A DNA stretch of 64,000 nucleotides from positions 1-64,000 of the forward strand of contig DASPJN010000031.1 of NCBI GenBank assembly GCA_035628595.1, in the 5' to 3' direction. This document shows positions 43,490 to 50,158 of the stretch, one piece after another. The number at the start of each line of letters is the position of its first letter. Within the stretch, counting starts at the first letter, position 1. The DNA is from Chryseosolibacter sp035628595. Its GTDB lineage: Bacteria > Bacteroidota > Bacteroidia > Cytophagales > Cyclobacteriaceae. The notes beneath the pieces were generated by a model. The model had not been told where the DNA came from and made no database searches. It saw nothing but the letters and a program-made list of their open reading frames with translations. A program made the position numbers and the translations under genes.

Positions 43490-43921
43490 ATGACCATTAA
43501 CGAGATCCAGGACGAAATTATCAGCGACTTCTCCCTCCTCGACGGAGACATGGAAATGACGGTATTTTACATCATGGAACTTGGTCAAAAGCTACCGCCG
43601 ATGCCCGACAGCGAAAAAACCGAAGAAAATATTGTAAAAGGGTGCCAGTCGAAGGTTTGGTTGACGGCGCGCATAGAAAACGAAAGACTCTTCTTCAACG
43701 CCGACAGCAATACAGCCATTACCAAAGGTCTGGTCAGCTTACTCACACGCATCTTCAATGGCCAAACACCGGATGCAGTTCTTGCTGCTGACCTTTATTT
43801 CATGCACAAAATCGGTATGGATCGGTTTATCGGCACACAACGGTCGAATGGATTTGCTGCGATGATCAAACAAATGAAACTGTACGCGCTGGCGTTCAAA
43901 ACTAAAATGGGTGTAGCATGA
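43490..43921 (+). CDS. sufE: Sulfur acceptor SufE
   Basis: A 143-residue SufE-family protein that accepts persulfide sulfur from SufS. The acceptor cysteine is C52 in NIVKGCQSKVWL. MEMTVFYIMELGQKLPPMP precedes it, and FIGTQRSNGFAAMIKQMKL is the conserved C-terminal block. The stop overlaps the next ATG by 4 bp. Confidence 0.96.
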   Translation: MTINEIQDEIISDFSLLDGDMEMTVFYIMELGQKLPPMPDSEKTEENIVKGCQSKVWLTARIENERLFFNADSNTAITKGLVSLLTRIFNGQTPDAVLAADLYFMHKIGMDRFIGTQRSNGFAAMIKQMKLYALAFKTKMGVA

Positions 43922-44265
43922 CTAGTGAGAAAAAAAACGAATCAACTGAAAGCACCGCAATTCCTGATCTGAACAACAAGGTGATTGAGGCGATTAAATC
44001 CGTTTACGATCCGGAAATTCCTGTTGATATTTATGAACTCGGACTTATCTACGAAGTAAATGTTTATCCGGTCAATAATGTGTATGTGTTGATGACATTG
44101 ACGTCTCCTTCGTGCCCCTCCGCCGAAGCGATTCCAAGCGAAGTTGAGCAAAAATTAAAAGCGATCGAAGGCGTAAACGATGTAAAGGTAGAGCTTACCT
44201 TTGACCCGCCGTATTCATCTGAGATGATGAGCGAAGCGGCAAAGCTGGAACTAGGATTTTTATAA
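43918..44265 (+). CDS. MIP18/DUF59 family Fe-S assembly factor (SufT-like)
   Basis: 115 residues. After a polar 20-residue lead comes the MIP18 core: VIEAIKSVYDPEIPVDIYEL, GLIYEVNV, LTSPSCPSAEAIPSEV (with the conserved cysteine) and VKVELTFDPPYSSEMMSE. SufT-type proteins help mature Fe-S proteins, apparently by handing over clusters. The 4-bp overlap with sufE places it firmly in the operon. Confidence 0.92.
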   Translation: MTSEKKNESTESTAIPDLNNKVIEAIKSVYDPEIPVDIYELGLIYEVNVYPVNNVYVLMTLTSPSCPSAEAIPSEVEQKLKAIEGVNDVKVELTFDPPYSSEMMSEAAKLELGFL

Positions 44266-44296
44266 TTTGTTATATACCTGACTTAATACATCAAAT

Positions 44297-44713
44297 ATGT
44301 ATCCCGAACAACTAGTAGCCCCTATGCGCACGGATCTTACCAGCGCGGGCTTTACAGAACTTAAAACTTCCCAAGAAGTAGAAAAATACCTGCAAGATCA
44401 GAAAGGAACTGCATTGCTGGTTATTAACTCAGTTTGCGGCTGCGCCGCCGGCGCTGCTCGTCCAGGTGTTAAATGGGCATTACAAAACTCCGGTAAGAAG
44501 CCTGAGCATCTGGCAACTGTATTTGCTGGCGTTGACAAGGAAGCGGTAGCGAAAGCGCGCGAATTCACTTTGCCATATCCGCCATCGTCACCGTCGATTG
44601 CGTTGTTTAAGGATGGTGAATTGGTACATTTTGTCGAACGTCATCATATTGAAGGAAGAAATGCCATGATGATCGGACAACACCTTGCCGAGGTTTTCGA
44701 TGAGTATTGTTAA
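44297..44713 (+). CDS. Bacilliredoxin (BrxA/BrxB, YphP family)
   Basis: A 138-residue thioredoxin-like protein with the CGC motif (C47, C49) in INSVCGCAAGAARPGV, preceded by MYPEQLVAPMRTDLTSAGF and ending GRNAMMIGQHLAEVFDEYC. In Firmicutes such proteins remove bacillithiol from oxidised proteins. Bacillithiol use here is an inference. Located 31 bp after the SufT-like gene and before a terminator, it is probably the last gene of the suf transcript, suggesting redox care of Fe-S assembly. Confidence 0.93.
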   Translation: MYPEQLVAPMRTDLTSAGFTELKTSQEVEKYLQDQKGTALLVINSVCGCAAGAARPGVKWALQNSGKKPEHLATVFAGVDKEAVAKAREFTLPYPPSSPSIALFKDGELVHFVERHHIEGRNAMMIGQHLAEVFDEYC

Positions 44714-44737
44714 TACATTCATCAAAACAGATATTGT

Positions 44738-44767
44738 AAAGCTGAGTTTTCGACTCGGCTTTTTTTA
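44738..44767. terminator. Bidirectional terminator after suf operon
   Basis: AAAGCTGAGT (44738-44747) pairs with ACTCGGCTTT (44753-44762, one G-T) around a 5-nt loop, followed by T residues. On the other strand an A-rich arm gives a similar stop for the antiporter gene, whose stop codon overlaps it. Confidence 0.85.
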
Positions 44768-46354
44768 TGATTTTCCGTTTTCCAGGATAAGCCTCGTTTC
44801 TTCGAGGTCGAGCTCATACTCGATCTTGCGAAGGACTTCGTCGCTTATATTATCTGTCTTTCTCATTTGCATAACAAGGTCGCGCTCGTGTTTCAGCAGC
44901 GCTTCCTGGACTTTGTGGAATTGATTGATTTGCTCTTCGTTCAGTCTGCTTTGCGCCTGGTCTTTTTTCATCCGCTGTATGCGGATCTCGTATTTGGTTT
45001 TGATCTGATTGAGAACATCTTCTGTCAGGCTCAATGAATAGTTTTCCTCAATATGTTCAATAATGGATGAAGCCACCTTAAATCGGACGAGCCGTTCGTT
45101 CTCATGCTCTTGTCCATCAGCTTTGATTCCAAGTAACCTGATCAAAGGTCTGAGGGTTAATCCCTGAATGACAAGCGTTGAGAAGATGACCGAGAAGGTA
45201 AGAAAGATTATCAGGTTGCGGTTTGGAAACGGTTCGGCTCCTTCTATCATCAACGGCAAAGCAAGCGCGGCTGCAAGTGAAACCACTCCCCTCATCCCGG
45301 CCCACGCCACAATCGTTGCCAGTCTGATGTTGGGAGGTGGCTCGTTTCGACGGATGTTTTTACTTAGCCAGCGTGGCACATATGTACCTGGATAAACCCA
45401 GATGATCCGCCCGATGATAACAGCGCCGCTGACAATCGCTCCATATTTCAGCAGCGTTGACAGCGAATGTTCATGGATACTTTCAACGATATTCGGCAGT
45501 TGCACGCCGATCAGGATGAAGATGATACCATTCAGGATAAAAATAATTGTGCTCCAGGAAGCTTTCGCCTGAAGCCGTGTTTGATGAGTAAAAATACTGG
45601 ACGAATGCCAGCTCAGATATAGCCCCGCCGTCACCACAGCAAGCACACCTGAAAGATGAACGCTTTCTGCAAACAGGTAGACGACGAAAGGCGTAATGAA
45701 CGTCATTGTAGTATCTGTTGTGGGATTGGTGCTGGTGATCTGAAGAATAACTTTCACGATCCAGCCCATAACAAACCCAAGGACAATTCCCCCGATGGCT
45801 ACAAAAATAAACTGGTATCCTGCCTCCCATATGTTGAATGTACCTGTTACGACAGCCGCAACGGCATACCTGTACGCAATTAACCCCGTTGCATCGTTAA
45901 CAAGACTTTCTCCCTCGAGAATGGTAGTAACCCGTTTGGGAACGCTGAGGCCTTTGGTAGAGGCATTCGCGGCGATTGCGTCAGGCGGCGATATGATCGC
46001 ACCAAGAACAAAGGCTTCAGGCCAGCCAAGCCCAGGAATGAAAGTATGCGCTACCCATGCAACCGCACAGGTGGTAAAAATCACGCAACCGATTGCCAAA
46101 AGCGTGATCGGGCGTTTCGCAGCCTTGAAATCCGGCCACGAAGTTGACCAGGCTGCATCAAACAATATCGGCGGGAGGAAAATGAGAAATACAACATCGG
46201 GGTGCAGAACAACGGGCGGTATCCAGGTGATAAACCCGATCCCCATCCCGGCAAGGACAAGCAAGATCGGATATGGGATCCGAATCAGGTCCGTTATCTG
46301 CGCGAGCGCGGTAACCACGGCTAGCAAGATGATAACGGTGGCGATATTGTGCAT
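44765..46354 (-). CDS. Na+/H+ antiporter (CPA1 family)
   Basis: A 529-residue protein. The first ~400 residues form about 12 membrane helices with CPA1 signatures: LIFLPPILFDAAW, AFVLGAIISPPDAIAAN (the ion-binding DA region) and TTILEGESLVNDATGLIAYR. WAGMRGVVSLAAALALP near residue 350 is also typical. A ~130-residue hydrophilic, helical C-terminal tail may be regulatory. It resembles the bacterial a_cpa1 group rather than NhaA. It is the last gene of a leftward cysH-epimerase-antiporter set (13-bp gap). Confidence 0.93.
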   Translation of the reverse strand: MHNIATVIILLAVVTALAQITDLIRIPYPILLVLAGMGIGFITWIPPVVLHPDVVFLIFLPPILFDAAWSTSWPDFKAAKRPITLLAIGCVIFTTCAVAWVAHTFIPGLGWPEAFVLGAIISPPDAIAANASTKGLSVPKRVTTILEGESLVNDATGLIAYRYAVAAVVTGTFNIWEAGYQFIFVAIGGIVLGFVMGWIVKVILQITSTNPTTDTTMTFITPFVVYLFAESVHLSGVLAVVTAGLYLSWHSSSIFTHQTRLQAKASWSTIIFILNGIIFILIGVQLPNIVESIHEHSLSTLLKYGAIVSGAVIIGRIIWVYPGTYVPRWLSKNIRRNEPPPNIRLATIVAWAGMRGVVSLAAALALPLMIEGAEPFPNRNLIIFLTFSVIFSTLVIQGLTLRPLIRLLGIKADGQEHENERLVRFKVASSIIEHIEENYSLSLTEDVLNQIKTKYEIRIQRMKKDQAQSRLNEEQINQFHKVQEALLKHERDLVMQMRKTDNISDEVLRKIEYELDLEETRLILENGKS

Positions 46355-46367
46355 GAACGTTTACCTT

Positions 46368-47288
46368 TTAGAAACTGAACTTGGTTAAAAACTCGCGCAG
46401 CTCTTCTTTGAGTGTCCGGGTACTCCGGATTCCCAGCGTGTCCGTGATTAATGGATTTACTTTTACGTTGAGCTCGTGCAAACGAAGATGCTGATTAATA
46501 AAAATAAATTCCAGGGGTGGGATCAGTTCTTTCAATACATCGAGGATATCAAGCACAGTCAGGTTTTTGTCGACAACATTGTAAACATCGCCGGGCAGGT
46601 CAGCGGTAAGCAGATTGGCGAGCGCCTTTGACAACATCTCGATGTGAATGAACGTGCGCGATTGCTTTCCATCGCCCTGAATTGTGATGAGTTTGTTGAA
46701 GTTTGCATCGAACACAAACTTGTTGATCACCGCATCGAAGCGCATACTTTTACTATAGCCATATACGTTGCCACATCGCATGATGTAAGTATCGATTTTA
46801 CCAATAAGGCGGCGAACATGCTCTTCGCCTCTCAGTTTCGAAACAGCGTAAAAGGTTTTTGGATCTGGCTGTTTATCCTCATGGGCCGGAATATTCGAAG
46901 ACCCATAAACACCGGTACTACTGATGTAAATGAAGCGTTTAACATCGCTATCCTCCACAGCATATACGAGCTCGGCCGTTCCCCAATGGTTCACCTGCTC
47001 ATAGATGTGGGCATCCGCATTCGCAAATGGCGTGGTCACTTTTGCCGCAAGGTGGTAAACGACATCTACACCTTTCAAAACTTTCTTCAACGCACGTGAG
47101 TCGAGGAGTTCTCCTTTTACAAATGAAATTTTGCCATGGTTGTTGAGCTTCAATCCAAGAAAAAAATTGAAGTTCGGTCTGCTGAGATTATCGTAAATCA
47201 CAACCTGATCGACGTCCGGTCTGGCGATCAGCATACTTGTCAATTCAGTGCCGATGTACCCGGCACCACCTGTTACGAGAACTTTCAT
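46368..47288 (-). CDS. NAD-dependent epimerase/dehydratase (extended SDR)
   Basis: 306 residues. The nucleotide-binding GGAGYIGTELTS is at the N-terminus, DNLSRPNF follows the second strand, and VVYHLAAKVTTPFANAD, IYISSTGVYGSSNIP and the catalytic YAVSKLRGEEH (YxxxK) follow. It resembles UDP-sugar 4-epimerases, but a shorter substrate domain means the substrate cannot be named. It is 12 bp from cysH and 13 bp from the antiporter, so the three are probably co-transcribed. The functional link is unclear. Confidence 0.9.
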   Translation of the reverse strand: MKVLVTGGAGYIGTELTSMLIARPDVDQVVIYDNLSRPNFNFFLGLKLNNHGKISFVKGELLDSRALKKVLKGVDVVYHLAAKVTTPFANADAHIYEQVNHWGTAELVYAVEDSDVKRFIYISSTGVYGSSNIPAHEDKQPDPKTFYAVSKLRGEEHVRRLIGKIDTYIMRCGNVYGYSKSMRFDAVINKFVFDANFNKLITIQGDGKQSRTFIHIEMLSKALANLLTADLPGDVYNVVDKNLTVLDILDVLKELIPPLEFIFINQHLRLHELNVKVNPLITDTLGIRSTRTLKEELREFLTKFSF

Positions 47289-47300
47289 GTAATGGGGTTA

Positions 47301-47957
47301 CTACTTATTGATTAAATCGGTGTGAAGACCACACTCAACCTTGTTCAGGCCAAACCAACGCGCCTCCCGTTCCTGCATTTCCGGATCCAATTTACGTGTA
47401 CACGGCTCACAACCTATACTTACAAATCCTTTTTCTTCGAGAGGATGTCGCGGCAGCTTATGATCCTTCTGGTATTGCCAGATCATTTTTGCATTCCAGT
47501 CGAGCATCGGGTGGAACCTTGTACATCCATGTTTCGCAGGCTGTTCAATCTTCATGGCCGCCCTTACTGCACTTTGATCTGCGCGCACGCCGTTGATCCA
47601 AATATCATGCGACATAAGAATTGCATCCATTGGCTGTGTTTTGTTGAGGTAACAGCAATGATCCGGATCCGAGGTAAAGAGAAGTTTACCTTCAGAATCG
47701 CGCTGCATATATCGTGGTACGTCCGATTTGATATCGATCGTATTTAAGCCAAAGAGCCTGGTTACATGATCCCGGAACATCAGGGTTTCAGGGAAATGAT
47801 ATCCTGTGTTTATAAAATAAATCGGGATTGCGTTATCAATTCTACTGATAATATGAAGAAGAACAAGACTATGTGACTGGAAGGAAGAACTTGTGAACAT
47901 GGTATTTCCCTGCTCGCGATACGCGGTAAGTTTTGCCTTTATTCCTTCAAAATCCAT
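47301..47957 (-). CDS. cysH: Phosphoadenylyl/adenylyl-sulfate reductase
   Basis: A 218-residue reductase making sulfite from activated sulfate. It retains the PP-loop fold (SFQSHSLVLLHIISRID, then PIYFINTGYHFPETL) and the catalytic ECGLH (C209). It also has C101-C102 and C183-x-x-C186 in GCEPCTR. The CC/CxxC set binds a 4Fe-4S cluster and marks APS-using (plant/Bacillus type) enzymes, so adenylyl sulfate is the likely substrate. Cluster supply by the nearby suf operon is a reasonable inference. Other sulfate-assimilation genes are not in the window. Confidence 0.93.
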   Translation of the reverse strand: MDFEGIKAKLTAYREQGNTMFTSSSFQSHSLVLLHIISRIDNAIPIYFINTGYHFPETLMFRDHVTRLFGLNTIDIKSDVPRYMQRDSEGKLLFTSDPDHCCYLNKTQPMDAILMSHDIWINGVRADQSAVRAAMKIEQPAKHGCTRFHPMLDWNAKMIWQYQKDHKLPRHPLEEKGFVSIGCEPCTRKLDPEMQEREARWFGLNKVECGLHTDLINK

Positions 47958-48018
47958 TTTCGCGACCCTGATTTTATTTTATAAACTCACTTAAACTCAA
48001 AATATTACACTGAAAACA

Positions 48019-48063
48019 TTGACAAAAGCCGGTTAAAGTTTTACTTTAGGTCTCGAAACCTAA
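48019..48063 (+). promoter_or_regulatory. Orphan promoter with overlapping inverted repeat
   Basis: TTG (48019-48021), a 20-bp spacer and TACTTTAG (48042-48049, 7 of 8) form a good promoter. TTAGGT (48046-48051) and ACCTAA (48058-48063) are perfect arms around the expected start site. No normal gene follows within 380 bp. Confidence 0.55.
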
Positions 48064-48077
48064 CCAATTTTTTAGCC

Positions 48078-48155
48078 TTGAACCTGAAGTATCGTTTACT
48101 TTTGGCGCTATTATTAACTCTGTTGATCTTTTGTTCATCAACATTGTTTAATTAA
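48078..48155 (+). CDS. Possible 25-residue hydrophobic small protein
   Basis: A TTG codon 29 nt after the orphan promoter opens a 25-codon frame: a basic N-terminus (NLKYR), a run of leucines, then IFCSS resembling a lipobox, and a stop. It looks like a bare signal or membrane segment. It may be a true small membrane peptide, the relic of a lost lipoprotein gene, or chance. No family is recognised. Confidence 0.3.
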   Translation: MNLKYRLLLALLLTLLIFCSSTLFN

Positions 48156-48451
48156 TCACGTCACTTACCCAGCATTTTCAGCCGAGAAAAATAAGACCTT
48201 TTTCAGGAATTAATTTCTAATTATCCTTAAAGGTTATCCGATTTTTTTCAAGGAGACTGTTTCCGTCCGTCTCAATCGTTTGATGGACTTCCAAAACTTT
48301 TCATGCTTTGCAAGTACTCCGAACACGAACATCACCGGCCATGCGGAAAGTTCCAGCGCAGGTATTTGCGCGTGAGCTATTATTTTCGTGATAACGCTGC
48401 TTTTCTGCCGATGAATGAACCTTTTGCGGCAGTTCATGTTACTTTTACTTC

Positions 48452-48862
48452 ATGAAGGTCAAAGTATCCCGTAAGGAACATTTTAATGCTGCTCACAGGT
48501 TATTCAATCCAGATTGGACTGATGAGATGAATCAAAAAGTTTTTGGAAAGTGTGCAAATCCCAATTATCACGGGCACAATTACGAGCTTATTGTTAGTGT
48601 AACGGGCGAGCCCAAACCTGAAACAGGCTATGTATTTGACATGAAATTGTTAAGCGACCTCATCCGCGAAAATGTTTTGATTAAATTCGATCATCGTAAC
48701 TTAAATCTTGACTCTGAATATTTTAATGGATTAAATCCCACTGCTGAAAACATTGCAGTCGTGATCTGGCGGATACTCAGGCAAAAAATTGACAATAACC
48801 TCGACTTGAAAATCACATTGTATGAGACAGAAAGGAATTTCGTTGAATATCCGGCCCATTAG
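48452..48862 (+). CDS. 6-pyruvoyl-tetrahydropterin synthase / QueD family
   Basis: 136 residues. The zinc histidines are in FNAAHRL (H15) and NYHGHNYEL (H40, H42); the catalytic cysteine lies in FGKCANPNYHG. The conserved FDHRNLN and PTAENIA blocks, and the catalytic glutamate in ITLYETERN, are present. The enzyme uses dihydroneopterin triphosphate, the product of the folE gene that overlaps it, to make 6-pyruvoyl- or 6-carboxy-tetrahydropterin. Whether this feeds tetrahydrobiopterin or queuosine cannot be decided. Confidence 0.92.
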   Translation: MKVKVSRKEHFNAAHRLFNPDWTDEMNQKVFGKCANPNYHGHNYELIVSVTGEPKPETGYVFDMKLLSDLIRENVLIKFDHRNLNLDSEYFNGLNPTAENIAVVIWRILRQKIDNNLDLKITLYETERNFVEYPAH

Positions 48863-49514
48863 CGCCGACGACCCCGATGAACTTGGGGACGATCATGCGG
48901 GCTCGGCATTCGAGACACCACTTCGTGCAGATGCCTTTAACATGGATGAGGATGAGAAAATCGAAAAGATCGAGAAACACTTTCATGAGATCATGCATAT
49001 CCTCGGCCTGGATCTTACCGACGACAGCCTGAAAGGCACACCGCGCAGGGTAGCGAAGATGTATGTGAAGGAAGTTTTTAGCGGGCTTAATCCGAAGAAT
49101 CGCCCACATGCCAGACTCTTCGAAAATAAGTACAATTATGACCAGATGCTTGTTGAGAAAGACATCACGTTTTACTCACATTGCGAACATCATTTCGTAC
49201 CGATTTATGGCAAAGTACACGTTGGTTATTTTTCATCCGGAAAAGTGATCGGTTTATCAAAGATCAACCGCATTGTACAGTACTTCTCCAAACGACCACA
49301 GGTGCAGGAACGGTTAACTGTACAGATTGGAAAGGAAATGGAAAGAGTACTTCACACGATGGATGTAGCAGTGGTGATCGATGCCAATCATATGTGCGTT
49401 GCTTCGCGGGGTGTGGGCGATACGAATAGCAAAACAGGAACAGCATATTTTTCGGGAAAATTCAACGATGAGAACATCAGAAGAGAGTTTCTCAACTACA
49501 TTAATACTAAATAA
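48822..49514 (+). CDS. folE: GTP cyclohydrolase I
   Basis: A 230-residue enzyme forming dihydroneopterin triphosphate from GTP. It shows KGTPRRVAKMYVKEVFSGL, the zinc and active-site SHCEHHFVPIYGKVHVGY, IGLSKINRIVQYFSKRPQVQ and HMCVASRGV (zinc cysteine). The first ~45 residues are a variable acidic lead. The ATG at 48822 overlaps the PTPS gene by 41 bp; a TTG at 48840 is an alternative. The overlap implies coupled translation of two consecutive pathway steps. Confidence 0.94.
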   Translation: MRQKGISLNIRPISADDPDELGDDHAGSAFETPLRADAFNMDEDEKIEKIEKHFHEIMHILGLDLTDDSLKGTPRRVAKMYVKEVFSGLNPKNRPHARLFENKYNYDQMLVEKDITFYSHCEHHFVPIYGKVHVGYFSSGKVIGLSKINRIVQYFSKRPQVQERLTVQIGKEMERVLHTMDVAVVIDANHMCVASRGVGDTNSKTGTAYFSGKFNDENIRREFLNYINTK

Positions 49515-49583
49515 GCCGTTCATAGTCTTTCTCAGCCGCACAAATACGATTTTCCGCTGCTAAAATTGCCCGGATTTAGTTAT

Positions 49584-49613
49584 TTTGGTTCACCCAAACC
49601 AAATAACCAAACC
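49584..49613 (+). promoter_or_regulatory. Candidate MarR operator just before its own gene
   Basis: TTTGGTT (49584-49590) and AACCAAA (49597-49603) are perfect 7-bp inverted arms with a 6-bp spacer. AACCAAACC (49605-49613) repeats one half-site. They end two bases before the marR-type ATG at 49615, the usual place for MarR autorepression. Confidence 0.6.
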
Positions 49614-49614
49614 T

Positions 49615-50127
49615 ATGTCTTTATCACATGATATTAAGCAGCGTGAATTCCGTTCGGAATATCAGAAAGCGATCCTCAACATCCTGTACACTCACAACTA
49701 TGTCGTTGGTCACATGAGTGAAGCATTGAAAGACTTCGACATCACCCGTCAACAATACAATGTGTTGCGGATTCTCAGGGGTCAGTATCCCCGTCATTCA
49801 TCCATCAACCTGATTAAAGACCGGATGTTGGATAAGATGTCCGATACCTCGCGGATCGTAGAACGCCTGCGCATCAAAGGGTTGATCAGTCGCGAAGAGT
49901 GTTCCAGCGATAAACGTTCCGTTGAGATCAAGATTACTGAAAAGGGGTTGGCACTCCTCCAAACTATGGAAAAACCTATGGTTGACGTAGAGAAATTACT
50001 GCACACACTCACCATTAATGAAACCGCCCAACTCAACCAATTGTTAGATAAATTAAGGGGCAGCGAGCCTGAAATTTTTGAAGAAGTTGAGACGCTTGAG
50101 CTAATGAATCAACCAGAAAAATTTTAG
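49615..50127 (+). CDS. MarR family transcriptional regulator
   Basis: 170 residues from the ATG at 49615 (MSLSHDIKQREF). A winged helix-turn-helix spans about residues 45-115: DFDITRQQYNVLRILRGQYP, IKDRMLDKMSDTSRIVERLR and GLISREECSSDKRSVEIKIT (wing). Flanking helices form the dimer interface. MarR proteins repress genes until a phenolic or oxidative ligand is bound. A palindrome touching its start suggests self-control. The aconitase gene follows 31 bp downstream and may be part of the regulon. Confidence 0.92.
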   Translation: MSLSHDIKQREFRSEYQKAILNILYTHNYVVGHMSEALKDFDITRQQYNVLRILRGQYPRHSSINLIKDRMLDKMSDTSRIVERLRIKGLISREECSSDKRSVEIKITEKGLALLQTMEKPMVDVEKLLHTLTINETAQLNQLLDKLRGSEPEIFEEVETLELMNQPEKF

Positions 50128-50158
50128 TACTTTAGCGCACCTTAACATTAACAATACT

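Larger units (their letters stand above)
47958..48451. other. 494-bp intergenic region with an orphan promoter
   Basis: This divergent region between cysH and the PTPS gene holds a strong rightward promoter (48019-48049), a 25-codon TTG-started frame (48078-48155) and, from 48156 to 48451, sequence in which I see no convincing gene or RNA. A minus-strand frame at 48234-48437 has no supporting signal. No riboswitch-like fold for cysH was recognised by eye. Confidence 0.6.

Noticed and set aside
44297..44713. Thioredoxin
   Set aside because: The motif is CGC without the CxxC of thioredoxin, and the rest matches bacilliredoxins.
48234..48437. Minus-strand open frame of 67 codons upstream of the PTPS gene
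   Set aside because: Cysteine- and basic-rich composition without family resemblance, no promoter, and it lies in low-information spacer.
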